Source: Silene conica
Lineage: Eukaryota > Streptophyta > Magnoliopsida > Caryophyllales > Caryophyllaceae
NCBI GenBank assembly: GCA_029255685.2
Contig: CM055318.2
Coordinates: forward strand, 14,885,001-14,949,000
Direction: 5' to 3'
Length of the DNA stretch: 64,000 nucleotides
A program made the translations under genes and the position numbers. Below the pieces are notes generated by a model that saw nothing but the letters and a program-made list of their open reading frames with translations, did no database searches and was not told the DNA's origin. Shown piece after piece: positions 11,555-22,463 of this stretch (position 1 is its first letter; each line of letters begins with the position of its first letter).

Positions 11555-11659
11555 GGTCGACCGACCAATGTATTAGGTCGACCGACCTTCCTGCAGAATG
11601 CAGGAACTTCAGGAATGCAGAGACTAGGTCGGCCGACCCATATCTCTAGTCGGTCGACC
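11555..11659. repeat. Two palindrome pairs, 21-bp phased (internal)
   Basis: GGTCGACCGACC starts at 11555 and 11576 (21 bp apart). A second pair, GGTCGGCCGACC at 11627 and AGTCGGTCGACC at 11648, is also 21 bp apart. Both pairs recur in the second internal copy at 16366-16470. Confidence 0.95.
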
Positions 11660-11916
11660 CCTCTGCTGCACAACACCCTTCTTTTCTTCGGAAATAACTT
11701 GTATTAACCAAGTCATTCTTCTTTAAACCCGAAAATCATCATATATGCGCCCAACAAATGCGCGAGATCCCAGAACCAAGTCTAAAAGTCTTAACTACGC
11801 CACAAAAGCAAAAATTGTCCTAAAAAAACTTAAAGCAAGCAAACTAGAAAGTCTTAACAAAACAAAGGAACAAAAATTGTCTTTGGAAAAAAACAGAAAC
11901 GAGCAAAAAGAAGAAG

Positions 11917-12495
11917 TCATCCGCGAAGGATTTGGCGTTTCTTTGACCAAGGGCTCTGACTACAGGCTACTCCTTCAGCTATGGTGATTTGGGTATATGA
12001 GTTTCTCTCCACCATGTTGATGGGTGGGTCATCATCCATAGCTCTAGCCATCCATCTCCCGGGGTTGTCGACTCCCAAGTCGTGGGCCGACACTTTCCTT
12101 GGTTTCTTCTTCTTAGGGCTCTTTTCTTCAGCCAAATGATCACTTGTTTGAGTGATCTCGTTCTCTACATCATTTGATCGAGTAAGTGGTACTACTCGAT
12201 CGAGAACATCTCTCTTCCTACCGCTTATAGACTCTGTCACTAGTGTTGCAATTTCTGGAGCATCCAAATCAGCCTCCTGAACGAGAGATTCACCTGCACA
12301 TGCCTCAAAACACATCCAAGCCTCCGAAGGATCCTTTGTGAAGGATCCTTGTACATAACATTCACTAATATTATTAAAAACATCAGAAATGTCAATGGAA
12401 GAATCCTGCAAAAAACAAGGTTCATCAACCGAGGGTTCAAACATGTCAGGAACATGTTCATCACTAACACCTAAAGAAATAGGTTGGTCAGTCAA
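11917..12495 (-). CDS. Putative gag-like frame 2 of the Tat-like element
   Basis: A 192-aa frame reading from 12495, right after the stop that ends frame 1. It is acidic in its first half and has a basic KKKKPRK patch near residue 133, followed by a VDNPGRWMARAMDDDPP segment. I recognise no retroviral zinc knuckle, protease or polymerase motif. The frame lies where gag sits in Tat/Athila elements, so a structural or leader role is inferred from position only. It could be the continuation of frame 1 separated by one stop codon. A CTCGATCGAG palindrome pair lies inside it at 12173-12204. The second tandem copy preserves the C-terminal 130 or so residues. Confidence 0.45.
   Translation of the reverse strand: MTDQPISLGVSDEHVPDMFEPSVDEPCFLQDSSIDISDVFNNISECYVQGSFTKDPSEAWMCFEACAGESLVQEADLDAPEIATLVTESISGRKRDVLDRVVPLTRSNDVENEITQTSDHLAEEKSPKKKKPRKVSAHDLGVDNPGRWMARAMDDDPPINMVERNSYTQITIAEGVACSQSPWSKKRQILRG
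12173..12204. repeat. CTCGATCGAG-type pair inside gag-like frame
   Basis: TTTGATCGAG starts at 12173 and CTCGATCGAG at 12195, 22 bp apart. This is the palindrome type of the solo LTR family, here inside an element that otherwise uses GGTCGACC-type palindromes. The second copy lies at 16984-17015. Confidence 0.85.
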
Positions 12496-12504
12496 TGGGT
12501 AAAT

Positions 12505-12969
12505 TTATAACTCATCAGCTGTATCTAAATCCAAGTCAGTATCGTCAACGGGGAGGGAGAGGGAATCAAGTAACCTATCATTCTCATCCTTAAGAATTAG
12601 CGACTCTTCAGTAATGGGTGTGATAGGATCACACTCGACAGAAATAACCGGGTTACTAATATCAACGCGCTCATACCTCTCCGTATCTCCACTGGCTCGA
12701 ATTAGGTGTTTGAGAAGCTCCCATTGCTTCTCATAGTGTAGGTCAAGAAAATCCCATCCGCAATTTCTCTCAATCTCGAACAAGGTCTTACCAGTAACTC
12801 CATCATAAAAGATACGACAAACCTCCCCAATACTAATAGGATAGTCAGATTGAGAAAGGAAAGAGATTAATCTATCACAATAGATATACAAAGGTTCATG
12901 CTCGAGTTGTGGGAAAGGGGCGATGGTCATGACAGCGAAAGAAAAAGGGAAAACATAAACAAAAAACAA
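12505..12969 (-). CDS. Putative gag-like frame 1 of the Tat-like element
   Basis: A 154-aa frame that opens 19 bp downstream of the primer-binding site, as a first retroelement gene would. The annotated Met gives a hydrophobic start (MFFVYVFPFSFAV); the internal Met 14 (MTIAPFPQL, near 12930) is a reasonable alternative. Residues about 20-100 (PFPQLEHEPLYIYCDRLISF, then a Trp/Tyr-rich WDFLDLHYEKQWELLKHL) look like a folded helical region. The C-terminus is acidic (DDTDLDLDTADEL). Similarity to N-terminal regions of Tat/Athila gag is my impression, not a demonstrated match. The frame is missing from the second copy, which is truncated before it. Confidence 0.45.
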   Translation of the reverse strand: MFFVYVFPFSFAVMTIAPFPQLEHEPLYIYCDRLISFLSQSDYPISIGEVCRIFYDGVTGKTLFEIERNCGWDFLDLHYEKQWELLKHLIRASGDTERYERVDISNPVISVECDPITPITEESLILKDENDRLLDSLSLPVDDTDLDLDTADEL

Positions 12970-12987
12970 TAAACACTGGCGTCACCT

Positions 12988-13005
12988 CCCCGGCAACGGC
13001 GCCAA
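12988..13005 (-). other. Primer-binding site, tRNA-Asp type
   Basis: The minus strand reads TGGCGCCGTTGCCGGGGA four bases after the 5' LTR end (…GGGCATCA then AATT). This 18-mer is the well-known primer site of Athila/Tat retrotransposons. It fixes the element's strand and family. Confidence 0.92.
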
Positions 13006-13009
13006 AATT

Positions 13010-14654
13010 TGATGCCCGTCGTTGAGGGTACCAAAGATAAAATTTATAATTCCTAACTTTAACAATAGATAGTGAAAGTCAGGGTCGAACCACAGAGAGG
13101 TGGGGAATGTTTATTGTTTGGTGTTAATGTTTTAAGGTAACAGATTTGGGGTTTGATTGATTGCTTACTAAGTCTTAGGCAAAAATAAAAAATAAAACAA
13201 GAAAATAAAGATCAGATTAAAACTATATTAAAAGAGATGCTAGGATGTTAGGGTAATAAATAGCTAAGGTAATATAAATCCTAAGGTTAACATGTATTGC
13301 AGTCGCGCAAGGGGTGTAACATATCCTTTCGGTCTATGATACCTAATAGCTCCTTTCGGCCTATGCTATTAGTTCCCAGGTCTCAAAATTATTGGGTGTC
13401 AACAATAAGGGTGATTCCTAAATTCTAGGTCACATACCTTTCAGTCTTAAGTAACCTAGCCGTCTTAAGGTGTAAACCAATGCCCTTCCCGTATCTCTCA
13501 ATCTTGGGTAGGTCATTACTAACATCCTACAAGTCTCCTTTCAGTCTCATTGTAGGTTATTATGGTATACGAATTAAAACGAACAGAAAACAAACGCGAG
13601 TGGGTCGATCGACCGGCTAGCCCAGTCGGCCGACCACAGCCTTGGTCGACCGACCCATTATATAGGTTGACCGACCACGGCCCTGCTACAGGTTGGTCTC
13701 GGCACTTATACTACCTACGCATATTCATCCCCTACATCCTAACATATGAATTTAGCTACTCATAATTACCAAAACAACGATGAAAACGGGAATAAACATG
13801 GAAAACATAATGAATGACAATCTAAACATGCAATCTATAATAAGGCTTGAGATTCTATCTTAACCGAATACAAGTAATTATAAGAACAATAATAAAACTT
13901 AAATTAAGAGAATAATTATCGGAAATAGGATTAAGGCAGAAAAGGAACAAACTTTATTGATGAATGTTGAAAGATTGAAGAACAAACTAAAAGTGTTGAG
14001 AATTATTGAAAGGTTACAAACTAAAGATGAAAACTAGATTAAAAACTGAATATATGACTGAATGCCTAACCCTAATTACGTAATTTAGCTTAAATAGGCG
14101 GAAATAAAGAGTTTCCTAATGACCTAAACACTTTAATGGGCTTTGCGGAAACTTCTGGGTCTGCGCAGAGGTCGGTCGACCTACTTTGTGGGTCGGTCGA
14201 CCGAATATCGGGACTGCAGCGCGCGTCGATCTTAAAACAGCTGCCATTTCTTCGTTACTCATCGTAATCAAGCGATTCTTGCGGCGTTGGAAAGCTAAGA
14301 AGATAATATTTCACCTACAACTGGAATCGCTCCATTATCAGCTCTAGAACTCGAGATATAGCCATTTGAAACAGGCTGCAATATCGTGGATCGATTCTTT
14401 GCTATATGCACCTTTGCTTATGCTATCTTCAGGCCTTGAAATGCGCGCTAGGCTTTTTCTTTCGTGTCCTTAGCCATAAAAATCACTTGAGGACGGATTT
14501 GGTTTGAAATCGCCCTTTTTCCGCATAATTCTGCAAAATAGCATAAAAATACGAAAGTAGACAATTGTTGGGAAATAAGGGCTAAAACATAGTAAATGAG
14601 CGACCAAATGCGTGTAAAAATAGATGTAAAACATCATAAAATAGACACGCATCA
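13010..14654 (-). repeat. 5' LTR, shared by two tandem element copies
   Basis: The 1645-bp LTR runs from TGATGCCCGTC to GACACGCATCA on the plus strand. It is nearly identical to the left LTR. It is followed directly by another polypurine tract and internal region instead of host DNA, so it is both the 5' LTR of the left copy and the 3' LTR of the right copy. Palindrome blocks occur at 13603-13676 and 14174-14202. Confidence 0.92.
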
Positions 14655-17140
14655 AATTCCCCAAACCAAACCCTTGCTTGTCCTCAAGCAAGAAATAGAC
14701 TCGATCTTAACTAATGGAACGATTTCATTCTCAGAGCGAAATTTACATGTTAGCCTAGACCAATGCCAAGTATAAAATGAGATAGTAATCAAATCATGCA
14801 AACGAGTTATGGTGTTGTCAAACTTGCAAAACTAGAGACTATAGAGACTTTATACCATGGACTCTCGCGGTACGCTCGAGACACTCATGAAGCAAAGGGT
14901 GAATATATGTAAAAGATAGAAAGAAGTAAATTTGTCATGACACTCACCTAACTACGACCCATGAAAACATGCCTGCAATCTAACATGAACAAGAATTCTA
15001 CAACTATGTATAAACATACCCATCAAGTGACTCGGATACATGCAATTGGGGTAAAAAAAGATATGTGAGGTGAAAGGTAAAAAGAGGTTAAGATGTTTTT
15101 GGACATGTGGGGTTAGTAGCCAAGCTAGTAAAACCGTTTCCCAACAACATAATTCACAATTTTTGATATTAAGGAAGTGCTCTTTTGTAGCACAACTCTC
15201 ACATTATAAATAAGAAAGGACTCCCAAATGATTTGAATGAAGTACGGGAGTGATAACATATAAAATAAAGGGATTTTGGAACGAATTTTTGAATCTGATG
15301 CTGACGGGTGGTCGGCCGACCCATGAAGGAGGTCGGTCGACTTCTTTCCTGTAAGTTTTGATTTTTTTTTGTTTTTCTTTTCTTTCTTTTCTTTCTTTTC
15401 TGAATTTTTCTGTTCTTTTTCTTTTCTTTCTTTCTTTCTTTTCTTCTTTCTCTTTTTGCTCAGGATAACATATAAACCAAGATGCCTCAAAAGTCAAACC
15501 AAAGACCACAAATACTAGTTTGGAAGGGTAGGCTAAGTATGGGATGTAGTTTTGGGGGAATAAAAAGGCAATTTTGGCTATGTGAAGCTTATGGGCAAAT
15601 ACGAGAAAAGGGATCCCAAAAGCACGTATCAAGACTCACAAAACGAGAAAGTAAGACAAGTATATAGCAATTCAAGTTCATGTTTATGCATATTGATGTA
15701 ACATGTTCCAAGGGGAGTACTACTCACATCCTAGACAACTGGTTTAAAAATGAAACCAGGAAATAAGCTCTAAAACTCAGAATGTAAAGTAGGTTGCCAA
15801 GGTATAAGTCAAGTCTCAAGATACGCAAGTTGACAAAAACTCGTAGATATGCAAAAGACTCTCATACTAAAACAAGTTGACAAGGCAAGGTAAAGGCATA
15901 AACATGTAAGATAGCAAAATCATCCTTGAAATACTCTCGTTCCGACTCGACCTATATGCTAAAATAAACGTGCATTTTTTTTGGAATTTTTGAATTTTTT
16001 CACTTTTTTTGGATATTTTTTTTTTTATATGCAAGGAAAAGAAAAGAACGATGCAATACGGAAATGCAATAAACGTGTGACAAAATGCAATGCATGTGAC
16101 ACGAAACCATTCCCCAAACCAACCCGCACAATGTCCCCATTGTGCATTAGCCTAAGTAAAGGTTTCAGAAAATTAAAAGAAAGATGCAAGTAAATAAAAA
16201 CCAAGGAAAAACTGGAAAGAACTCACTGGATTATGAAGCGCATGAGAAAAACCTCCCCAAACCAGCGTAAGCTGGGAGGTTTTGGTGGCTAGCAGTGCCA
16301 CTCAAGTACCCAAGATGGTTGCATGATTCCCGAGGAAGAAACGAACAGGCTGTGACGGACGGGCAGGTCGACCGACCAATGTATTAGGTCGACCGACCTT
16401 CCTGCAGAATGCAGGAACTTCAGGAATGCAGAGACTAGGTCGGCCGACCCATATCTCTAGTCGGTCGACCCCTCTGCTGCACAGCACCCTTCTTTTCTTC
16501 GGAAATAACTTGTATTAACCAAGTCATTATTCTTTAAACTTGAAAATCATCATATATGCGCCCAACAAATGCGCGAGATCCCAGAACCAAGTCTAAAAGT
16601 CTTAACTACGCCACAAAAGCAAAAATTGTCCTAAAAAAACTTAAAGCAAGCAAACTATAAAGTCTTAACAAAACAAAGGAACAAAAATTGTCTTTGGAAA
16701 AAAAACAGAAACGAGCAAAAAGAAGAAGTCATCCGCGAAGGATTTGGCGTTTCTTTGACCAAGGGCTCTGACTACAGGCTACTCCTTCAGCTATGGTGAT
16801 TTGGGTAGATGAGTTTCTCTCCACCATGTAGATGGGTGGGTCATCATCCATAGCTCTAGCCATCCATCTCCCGGGGTTGTCGACTCCCAAGTCGTGGGCC
16901 GACACTTTCCTTGGTTTCTTCTTCTTAGAGCTCTTTTCTTCAGCCAAATGATCACTTGTTTGAGTGATCTCGTTCTCTACATCATTTGATCGAGTAAGTG
17001 GTACTACTCGATCGAGAACATCTCTCTTCCTACCGCTTATAGACTCTGTCACTAGTGTTGCAATTTCTGGAGCATCCAAATCAGCCTCCTGAACGAGAGA
17101 TTCACCTGCACATGCCTCAAAACACATCCAAACCTCCGAA
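14655..17140 (-). mobile_element. Second, truncated internal copy of the Tat-like element
   Basis: This matches 9844-12330 at a constant offset of 4811 bp with few differences, mostly towards the right end (for example AACAGGTTG versus AACAGGCTG). It starts with the polypurine tract and carries all palindrome pairs. Homology stops at about 17140, inside the gag-like frame 2, so frame 1, the primer site and the outer LTR are missing. Confidence 0.92.
16729..17140 (-). pseudogene. Truncated gag-like frame 2, second copy
   Basis: The C-terminal part of gag-like frame 2, almost identical to 11917-12329, including the KKKKPRK patch. The N-terminal third is lost at the breakpoint near 17140, where GAACGAGAGATT (first seen at 17091) appears again. 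The few upstream residues that stay open past the breakpoint belong to unrelated sequence. Confidence 0.8.
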
Positions 17141-17993
17141 CGAGAGATTAACAACTTCTCGAGCACCGCTTTTAGATAGCTTCTTGCTTTCTTTTCTACG
17201 AATTCATTGCTTCTTTCTTCTTGTTAGTTTACTTTGAATGCCTTTCCACGTGTAAGGCTCTGTAAATGCGAAAAATACAATTCTTTTTCTTATTTGGTTT
17301 GCGTTGGTGGGTGATGTATCTATACGACTATACCTCTTGCTGCCCCAGAGTATTTCGTAAGCTCTTACTTCAGTCTCAATAGGGCATTAGTATGGAGTTG
17401 CTGGATTCTTGTACCTCATCCTAATTATATGTAAACATGTCTAGACGTCGGGAGGGATAGTGGTTGGATGGCGGTGGCATGAGTGGTGGTTGAGACGGTG
17501 GGAGAAATTGAAGGGATGGTTAAAATGAGAAGAAAATTGAAAAGATCAGTGTTGAATGGAAGGGGTAGAATGGGAAATATGTACATGAACATGAGTGAGT
17601 AAATCATGTACATGAATGAGCAACACCCATTTAAAAACTCATAAATGTTCCCCCAAAACCATCATTTAAGCTATACATAACCTAACACTATTACATCATC
17701 TTTTACACACCCATGACTACTTCACTTCTTCATTATAAAAGTTGATGCTCCTTCATCCTCAATCAGAATCTTCATTATTGTCCTTCCTTAATTTCCTGCA
17801 CTACACAAAACCGTTAGTAATATTATCAAAAAATATGACAAAAACAAGAAAACTGCATTAAAAATAGAAGAACAGCACTAAAACAAAACAGAATTAGAAA
17901 ACAGAGTTTACAGAATTCAGACTGTGAACTTACCATAATTCGAAAAAAAATAAACCAGTTTTTCCAGATTACTCACCATAAGCTTACCAGAAA
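17141..17993. other. Unassigned sequence between truncated LTR element and mariner
   Basis: No supported gene. A purine-rich segment at 17445-17580 (GGTGG/GAGG-rich) gives a minus-strand frame with no domain. I searched for the mariner left inverted repeat (TACTTCCTCC type) and did not find it, so the left end of that element was probably lost together with the outer LTR. Confidence 0.4.
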
Positions 17994-19353
17994 ATGCGTG
18001 ATGCAAATTTAACTAACGATGAGAGGCATAGAATAGGTTGCTATTTGTTGGAGAATTCTCTAAATGACATAGCAAGCCAATTAGAGGATCAACGAATATA
18101 TTAGCAACTAAATGCCAAGTAGATATGAGAACAATATTTGATATATGGAGAATTACAAAACGACAAAGAGAAGTTGGTGCAGAACTACTGTTAAACTCCA
18201 AGATAAAGGGAAAGAAAGGCAGAGAAAAACTTGAAGTACCAATTGAAAGAATACTAGAAACAAGTATGGGGAAAAGGGGGTCAATGTCTTCATTTGGTGA
18301 AGCCATTGGTGTTTCAACAACAACAATCTTCAACTGGGTCAAACAGGGCAAATTAAGGAGCCACAGTTCAGCCTTATATCCTTCTTTAACAGACAACAAC
18401 AAACTAAACAGATTGATATTTTCACTATCAAAATTAAGCTATGATAAGATATCTAACTCATTGAAGTTTAAAGATATGGGAAACATCATTCATATTGATG
18501 AGAAGTGGTTTTATATCAACCAAGACCAAGCTAAATATTTTCTTCTTGTTGAAAAAATTGATTGAAGAAATTGACCCTTATAGGGCATGTAAAAGTAAGA
18601 GTTTTATAGCTAAGGTCATGTTTATGGCTGCTGTTCAAGGTCAATATATGATGGTGACGACAATCTGTATTTGATGGGAAAATAGGTATATTTCCTTTTA
18701 CATTTCAACAACCAACACAAAGAAAATCAAAGAACAGACCTGCTGGTACGTTGGATACCAAATCAGTGGCTTCAATCAACAAGGCAGTCACCGAAGAAAT
18801 GTTAATAAACACGATTATACCAGCTATTCAAGCAAAATGGCCAGCATCAATGAGCATTGATATTATCATCCAACAATATAATGCAAAGCCACATATAAAC
18901 AACAGTGATCCAGGTTTTTGTTTGGCATCAAAGTCAAATGGTTTCAACATTAATCTTACACAACAACCACCAAATTCACCTGATCTTAATGTGTTTGATC
19001 TGGGTTTTTTCAGATCAATACAGTCACTACAGACTAAAAAAAGAGCCAACAATATAGATAAACTCGTGTCCAACGTAATTCAAGCATGGAATGAAGAACC
19101 AACACAAGTTCTTAGTGATGTTTGGCTAAGTTTACAGTCATGTATGTTGGAGATTATCAAAAGCAAGGGTCACAATGACTACAAGATCCCACATTTGAAG
19201 AAAAAAACACAAAGACTAGCTGTGACACTTTCAAGAAATCTACTTGCAGACGAAGTGATTGTAAGAGACTGTCTAAACTACCTACATGAGGCAGGCATGG
19301 ATGTAGATTTACAAGACATAATTGTTCCACTAACTTTAAGTCACCCCATTTAA
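17994..19353 (+). pseudogene. Mariner-like transposase, broken
   Basis: Plant mariner-like (DD39D) transposase remnant. An N-terminal helix-turn-helix stretch starts at 17994 (NLTNDERHRIG) and hits a stop near 18100. A second frame (18125-18565) has the second DNA-binding part (SSFGEAIGVSTTTIFNWVKQ) and the first catalytic Asp in IIHIDEKWFY. A third frame (18751-19353) has IIIQQYNAKPH and NSPDLNVFDLGFF. In active relatives the second motif reads QQDNA, so the second catalytic Asp is replaced by Tyr here. The third catalytic Asp (NSPDLNVFDL) remains. At least one frameshift lies between 18560 and 18750. It cannot encode an active transposase. Confidence 0.88.
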
Positions 19354-19489
19354 GTGCAAGTTTCTTTTGTAAACATTTTAGATGTAGGAATGTTTAAATT
19401 ATAAACATCACTTGGGTATGAATTTTTTTGTAATTGTCATTGGATTATAATGCAAACATTTTGACAATCTATCATAAGCATTTCAGAAC

Positions 19490-20140
19490 TACAACAACTT
19501 AGGCAACATACAACATTAAGGCTAAACATTACATGAGGCAACATGAAAACAGGCATACAGTGAATGCTCTCAAAACAATAAGCAACTTATATCATTGAGC
19601 ATAGTTATCATGGACTAAGAAGGCAGCAGTGTACTCAGCATTAAATAGGTAGCCGTCCAATATTAAACTCTAAGAACAGAACAGGTAACCAGGAACATGA
19701 TTGAATGCTCTCAAAACAATAAACAACTTATATCATTGAGCATAGTTATCATGGACTAAGAAGGCAGTAGTATACTCAGAATAAAATAGGCAGCCAATAT
19801 TAAAATCTAAGAATAGAACAGGCAACCAGGAACATGATTGAATGCTCTCAAAACAATAAGCAACTTATATCATTGAGCATAGTTATCATGGACTAAGAAG
19901 GCAACAACAACCAATATTAATCTCTAAGAACAGAACTGGCAACCACGAACATGATTGAATGCTCTCAAAACAATAAGCAACTTATATCATTAGGCAACAT
20001 ATGAGGCAACAACATGCATGCAACAGTAAGTAGTGGTAAACAGGATGCTCTCAAAGCAGTAAGCTTATTCTATCACTGAGCATTTCAGATTCTAAGTAAA
20101 AGGCAGGAGTAAATAACTTATTTGATAGGCAACCAGTAGT
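19490..20140. repeat. Tandem repeats of 90-140 bp inside mariner element
   Basis: The phrase GAATGCTCTCAAAACAATA recurs at about 19562, 19703, 19840 and 19957, with a decayed copy at 20043. It is followed each time by AGCAACTTATATCATTGAGC and ATAGTTATCATGGAC. Spacing is 141, 137, 117 and 86 bp. It lies just downstream of the transposase remnant. Confidence 0.85.
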
Positions 20141-20490
20141 GAACACAATAGAACAGGAAGACAGCATTAGGCAACATATGAGGCAACAACATGTAGCAGT
20201 ATCCAGGCAATATTAGACAATTAATATTAGACATACCATCCAATATCAGACATTAAAATATACAAACAAGACTAACAGAAGCCAACAATAGCATACCCAT
20301 CCAATATCAGACATTAAAATATACAAACAAGCCTAACAGAAACCAACATCAGCATACCCAGACAGTATTAGACAATTAATTATATGAAAAAGCCTAACAG
20401 AAGCCAACAACAACATAAAAATATACTAACAGCCTCACAAAAAATCAACATGCATTAAGGCAATAGTACTAAAAAAATTAGAAGAATGGA
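20141..20490. repeat. CA/AACA-rich degenerate repeats in mariner element
   Basis: Short repeated phrases such as AGACATTAAAATATACAAAC (twice, about 20248 and 20308) and GCCTAACAGAA (several) occur. No gene is seen. Confidence 0.6.
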
Positions 20491-21060
20491 ATGAACCACC
20501 TTCTTTGCCATTGGTCTACCTGACTCCTCCTCTTCTTTGTCCCCATCATCTTCCCCTCTGCTTCATCTTCTTCAACACCACACATGATACTTTTGCCTTT
20601 CTTCTGCTCATCCTCCATTTTTTCATCTTAAAAATACAGTAACATTAAAATCATAACAGTAACATTAAAATCAAAACAGTAAAAATACATGCATTTTTAA
20701 AAACTAGTAACATTAAAATAAAAATCATAAAAGGCATGAGTTATTACCTATTAATTTTTGACGACATCTTTCTCCCACAACAAATCTGCTACAATAAGCT
20801 TTGAACCTCTTTGTCACTGGAGATTCTACTTCAACAACAACAGATTTGTGGCGTGTTAGGGTACTACAATAAGATCCGGCAACAACATCACCAGATCTAA
20901 AAACTTCATCAACAAAATTAGATGAATCGTCATCTAAATTAATAAGCCCATGTGTATTAGGGATTTCTGATTCCTCATCAAAAGAATCGTGAACGGAATC
21001 ACAGTATTCACATGGAACATCATAACGCCAATAATAATTAAAACGATTATTGTGCGACAT
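20491..21060 (-). CDS. Unknown two-exon gene antisense to mariner transposase
   Basis: Exon 1 starts at the Met at 21060 and encodes about 105 residues (Cys-containing YDVPCEYCDSVHDSFDEESE, then a basic KRFKAYCSRFVVGERCRQK part) before a likely donor near 20745. A second exon around 20625-20500 would add KMEDEQKKGKSI, an acidic VEEDEAEG and a KKRRSQ basic patch. I recognise no family. It starts close to the right terminal repeat and reads opposite to the transposase. It may be a second gene of the element or a captured gene. The exon boundaries are my inference. Confidence 0.4.
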
Positions 21061-21099
21061 AAGAGGAGGTGAAGGAGCCTAACAGAAGGAAGTGTAAGT

Positions 21100-21345
21100 A
21101 AGAAGATGGTAGAGAATACGAGAGTAAGAAGACGGTGGAGAAGTCGAAGAGTAAGAAGTTGGTGGAGAAGACGAAGAGTAAAAAGTTGCTGGAGAAGACG
21201 AAGAAGGATCTAGAATTAGGGTTTGTAGAGAGAAGATTGGGGTAGTTCTTACGCAGGAAGTGGGTAAAGAAGGATCTAGAATTAGGGTTTTTAGAGGGAA
21301 GATGAGGTCGATATTACGCAGGAAATGGGTTGGGTTTTTAGAGGG
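21100..21345. repeat. Short tandem repeats upstream of antisense gene
   Basis: About 33-bp units (AAGAAGTTGGTGGAGAAGAC and variants) repeat three times at 21110-21205. A longer unit containing GGATCTAGAATTAGGGTTT follows twice (about 21208 and 21271). Confidence 0.75.
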
Positions 21346-21758
21346 AAGTTTGTATTTTGGCCCAAAATTTGGAGGGAATCATTAGCCTAATATGTTTTGG
21401 GTTGGACCACTAATCTTGTTTAACAAAATAAACCAGCAACATTAGTGTACTAAATCAATGACAGTTTTTGTAATTTGTGAAATGTCACAAGGACCAACTT
21501 GTCATTTAATTGTCTATGTTAAGAAAGAAAAGAAATGGGAAGAAAATAGGTAATTTGCCATATAAAGAAAATGGGAAGAACACAAAAAAATGGAGGAAGT
21601 ATCTTATAAAAATGTGTTATTATAATTTTAATTACAATTACTTGCAATTATGATGATCGGCCGTTTCATTCTCGATTCAATTGTTTTGTAAACAATTAAA
21701 TAAAACTAAGTAATAAAACAATTTTATCACTTTGACAAAATATCATTATAATACCATT

Positions 21759-22418
<660 letters not shown>

Positions 22419-22462
<44 letters not shown>
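22419..22462. repeat. (TA)n(GA)n microsatellite
   Basis: TA repeats followed by GA repeats separate elements A and B. The mirror image, (TC)n then (TA)n, lies at the right side of element B (23951-23973). Confidence 0.95.

Positions 22463-22463
<1 letters not shown>

Larger units (their letters stand above)
9863..11916 (-). other. Non-coding internal region of the Tat-like element
   Basis: Two kilobases without a credible gene. It contains a TTTC/TTTTC microsatellite (about 10552-10650), which produces artefactual lysine-rich frames on the minus strand, a T-rich segment at 11165-11217, and three 21-bp-phased palindrome pairs (listed separately). Confidence 0.6.
6710..14654 (-). mobile_element. 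Tat/Athila-like non-autonomous LTR retrotransposon
   Basis: Minus-strand element: 5' LTR at 13010-14654, primer site at 12988-13005, two gag-like frames, polypurine tract at 9844-9862, 3' LTR at 6710-9843 (interrupted). The LTRs begin TGATGCGTGTC and end GACGGGCATCA in element orientation. The primer site complement TGGCGCCGTTGCCGGGGA is the tRNA-Asp-type site used by Athila/Tat lineages. The internal region is only 3166 bp and I find no protease, reverse transcriptase, RNase H or integrase, so it depends on a helper. Once the solo LTR and one duplication copy are removed, the two LTRs have the same length, 1645 bp. Confidence 0.85.
17994..21599 (+). mobile_element. Degenerate plant mariner-like element
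   Basis: The right end, read as its complement, is CTTCCTCCATTTTTTTGTG next to a TA at 21600-21601, which is the plant Tc1/mariner and Stowaway terminal type. A broken plant-type transposase lies at 17994-19353, followed by a tandem repeat array and a minus-strand frame near the right end. The left terminal repeat is missing. Confidence 0.75.

Noticed and set aside
17150..17650. Left terminal repeat of the mariner-like element
   Set aside because: No TACTYCCTCC-type sequence complementary to the right end was found.
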